NCBI GenBank assembly: GCA_003448685.1
Contig: DLXW01000017.1
Span: forward strand, 14,996-22,306
Source of the DNA: Cyanothece sp. UBA12306
GTDB lineage: Bacteria > Cyanobacteriota > Cyanobacteriia > Cyanobacteriales > Microcystaceae
DNA: 7,311 nucleotides
Direction of reading: 5' to 3'
Shown here: positions 5,818 to 7,311 of the stretch, in pieces
How the letters are laid out: every line of letters begins with the position of its first letter
Position numbering within the stretch: position 1 is the stretch's first letter
Translations under genes and position numbers: made by a program
Notes under the pieces: generated by a model
What the model was told of the DNA's origin: nothing
The model's database searches: none
Seen by the model: only the letters and a program-made list of their open reading frames with translations

Positions 5818-7095
5818 CTAAAAATCTTGAACAATATTGTTGCTTTCAACAGTCATAATTTCTTGTAAATGGTTAACAATTTCCCTTGCTATTTCTTTTT
5901 TTCCTATCATTGGTCGTGGTGGATAATTTTTTGTAACTAAATAAGCTATATGTTTATTTTCAGAATCAATTTCCTCTCCTCGGTTAGCAACCACTGCTTG
6001 ATAACCTTGTTTAATCCTCTGATTGGCAATATCAATTAATTGTTCATAACTGACTTGTTCTTGATATTTAAAAGTTACCATATAGAGATCGGGAAACTTA
6101 TTTTTGACTTGTTCAATTACTTTAGCAGTAGGAACCACCTTAATATTTTTTAGTATACCACCACTAGGAATTTTACCTGACAAAACTTTTTCTGGTTTAT
6201 AGTCAGCAACAGCGGCAGAAAAAATTCCGAAGACATATTTTTTTTGACTTAAATATTTTATAACTAAGTCTAAATATTCATCATAATTTTTAGCAATTTT
6301 ATAGGGTAAATAAACTGGAGGATGATAGGAACTTTGACCATGAATTAAATTTATATCTGCTCCTTTTAGATATAATTCTTCAGCAATCATTGCTCCTAAA
6401 CGTCCAGTAAAATGATTAGTAATCTGACGAATATTATCAATAGGAACAGGAGTGGGTCCCCCTGTAACTAAAACAGGAATATTTTTCAGTAATGAATCAC
6501 TAATTAAACGGCAAACTTCAACAGTAATATCCCGTTCGTCAGGGATATTATTTTTACCATAATCTTGTCTAGGAGGCATTATTCTAACACCCATACTATC
6601 AAGAATTTTTAAAGATTGAGTTAAAATAGAATTATGTAAACTACCGTGCATTGTCGGAACTATCATAATTTTTGTTCTTTGCTGTTCCAAGCGTCCTAGA
6701 GCTGATGCTAAAGTAGAAGTAACAACCCCATCAGCGATACCATGGCGCATTTTATTGATAGTATTATAGGTAGCAGGAGCTAATAAATAAGCATCAAAAG
6801 GTTGATGATCGCTCAAATGTTCTGCCGCAGATGTTAATTTAGTAATAACGGGGTTAGTGGTACTCCATTCTAAGGCATCTAAAGTGACATATCTAGTTGC
6901 TTGATCAGAAACAAAAGCAACTACATTTGCCCCTTCTCGACGCAAAGAACGGGCAATAAAAGGGGTTTTTATTGCTGCGATTCCCCCAGTAATTAATAAG
7001 GCAATTTGTTTACCTTGTAGATGATTTCCTCTTAATGGAACATCATGATCTCTTAAATCTGATGGAGGAGGAGGACTAAAATTCCAGTTTTTCAT
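5818..7095 (-). CDS. Divergent CoaBC (Dfp)-like flavoprotein with altered decarboxylase motifs
   Basis: Homologous along its whole length to bifunctional CoaBC, which ligates cysteine to 4'-phosphopantothenate (CoaB) and decarboxylates the product (CoaC) in coenzyme A synthesis. The 425 residues comprise an unusual Pro-rich N-terminal extension (1-28, with PPPP at 8-11), a flavoprotein domain (about 29-200) and a ligase-like domain (about 207-410). In the first domain GGIAAIK (37-43), His93 in EHLS and PATYNT (107-112) correspond to the FMN-binding and catalytic motifs GGIAAYK, HI.L and PASANT. The PXMNXXMW motif is instead PTMHGSLH (147-154), replacing the active-site Asn by His150, and the expected clamp cysteine is absent from 171-190. 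In the second domain VTGGPTPVPID (210-220), ITNHFTGRLG (225-234), AAVADYKP (294-301) and VANRGEEI (369-376) match CoaB, but KIKK is reduced to KIPS (308-311). It is likely a paralogue with a changed reaction rather than the housekeeping enzyme, although the latter cannot be excluded without the rest of the genome. No Shine-Dalgarno is seen; the ATG gives the complete fold. Confidence 0.85.
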   Translation of the reverse strand: MKNWNFSPPPPSDLRDHDVPLRGNHLQGKQIALLITGGIAAIKTPFIARSLRREGANVVAFVSDQATRYVTLDALEWSTTNPVITKLTSAAEHLSDHQPFDAYLLAPATYNTINKMRHGIADGVVTSTLASALGRLEQQRTKIMIVPTMHGSLHNSILTQSLKILDSMGVRIMPPRQDYGKNNIPDERDITVEVCRLISDSLLKNIPVLVTGGPTPVPIDNIRQITNHFTGRLGAMIAEELYLKGADINLIHGQSSYHPPVYLPYKIAKNYDEYLDLVIKYLSQKKYVFGIFSAAVADYKPEKVLSGKIPSGGILKNIKVVPTAKVIEQVKNKFPDLYMVTFKYQEQVSYEQLIDIANQRIKQGYQAVVANRGEEIDSENKHIAYLVTKNYPPRPMIGKKEIAREIVNHLQEIMTVESNNIVQDF

Positions 7096-7113
7096 TGGTG
7101 ATTTTAGTAAGTT

Positions 7114-7119
7114 AGTATA
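7114..7119 (-). promoter_or_regulatory. Possible -10 box of the CoaBC-like gene
   Basis: On the minus strand TATACT (5 of 6 matches to TATAAT) lies 18 nt upstream of the ATG, in the 42-bp gap after the upstream membrane-protein gene. A good TTGAGA hexamer (7135-7130) is present but only 10 nt away, too close for a standard -35. The gene may instead be co-transcribed with its upstream neighbour. Low confidence. Confidence 0.2.
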
Positions 7120-7137
7120 TTCTTTGAAATCTCAAAT

Positions 7138-7311
7138 TTAGGAATCTTGATCATTGCTAAGACAAAAAATTTGAACACTTATATCGGCGGGCATTATACG
7201 AAACAGAGGACTCAACAAAAATAACAAAAACCAAATGATAGCTGAACTGAAAATTGAGGTGGTTCGATCATAACGTAGTCTTTCCCATAATCCTTTAATT
7301 TCTAATGAAGG
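7138..7311 (-). CDS. C-terminal fragment of an unidentified membrane protein (partial)
   Basis: The minus strand is open from the right window edge for 57 codons and then stops with TAA at 7140-7138. The other two minus-strand frames hit stops within the first five codons. The peptide begins PSLEIKGLWERLRYDR, a basic segment, and continues with a hydrophobic stretch SIFSSAIIWFLLFLLSPLF (visible residues 19-37) that looks like one transmembrane helix. By the positive-inside rule the basic side would be cytoplasmic. It ends with a short polar tail, CLSNDQDS. The start codon and any further domains lie beyond position 7311. It runs in the same direction as the CoaBC-like gene, 42 bp upstream of its start, so the two may form an operon. 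I do not recognise the family and assign no function. That it is coding is supported by the open frame and the coherent basic/hydrophobic pattern. Confidence 0.6.
   Translation of the reverse strand, partial: PSLEIKGLWERLRYDRTTSIFSSAIIWFLLFLLSPLFRIMPADISVQIFCLSNDQDS

Noticed and set aside
5830..5841. Palindrome AACAATATTGTT
   Set aside because: It is inside the 3' end of the CoaBC-like coding sequence and encodes part of the NNIV tail; likely chance.
7099..7149. Tiny minus-strand frame starting MIKIPKFEI, 16 codons
   Set aside because: It overlaps the end of the membrane-protein fragment, has no ribosome binding site and no recognisable content.
1..7311. tRNA, CRISPR array, insertion sequence or phage genes
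   Set aside because: No cloverleaf-like sequence, regularly spaced repeats, transposase motifs or terminal inverted repeats were seen on either strand.

Overview
The window looks like part of a cyanobacterial chromosome. Seven copies of the octamer GCGATCGC (HIP1, a hallmark of many cyanobacterial genomes) lie in the first 2.35 kb, the DNA is AT-rich, most starts lack a clear Shine-Dalgarno sequence, and the gene families (HAL2-type PAP phosphatase, CHAD protein, Wzc-like fusion) fit that phylum. An AT-rich unicellular or chroococcalean lineage is a guess, not something the sequence proves.

Layout from left to right. Positions 1-1016 (minus strand) hold the N-terminal half of glyS, the glycyl-tRNA synthetase beta subunit, cut by the window edge. 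A 202-bp divergent intergenic region carries a TATAAT box facing each way. Three plus-strand genes follow: a HAL2/SAL1-type 3'(2'),5'-bisphosphate nucleotidase (1219-2202), a CHAD-domain protein (2289-3395), and a large Wzz-type polysaccharide co-polymerase fused to a BY-kinase-like ATPase domain (3477-5780, GTG start). Convergent to them on the minus strand is a divergent CoaBC-like flavoprotein (5818-7095). Upstream of that, 42 bp away and in the same direction, is the C-terminal tail of an unidentified membrane protein (7138-7311) that runs off the right edge.

The two most notable genes both keep a known fold but have lost active-site residues. In the Wzc-like protein the Walker A lysine is Gln607, the second acidic residue of Walker A' is Asn631, the EX2RX2R oligomerisation motif is absent, and there is no C-terminal tyrosine cluster; it reads as a pseudokinase. 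In the CoaBC-like protein the PXMNXXMW motif of the decarboxylase has become PTMHGSLH and the cysteine of the substrate clamp is missing, while the flavin fold and much of the ligase domain remain; it may do something other than coenzyme A synthesis.

The genes do not form an obvious single system. One weak functional link is possible: PAP phosphatase removes the by-product of sulfotransferases, and the nearby co-polymerase-like protein belongs to exopolysaccharide assembly. No RNA genes, insertion sequences, CRISPR arrays or origins were recognised, and no gene-free stretch exceeds about 200 bases.
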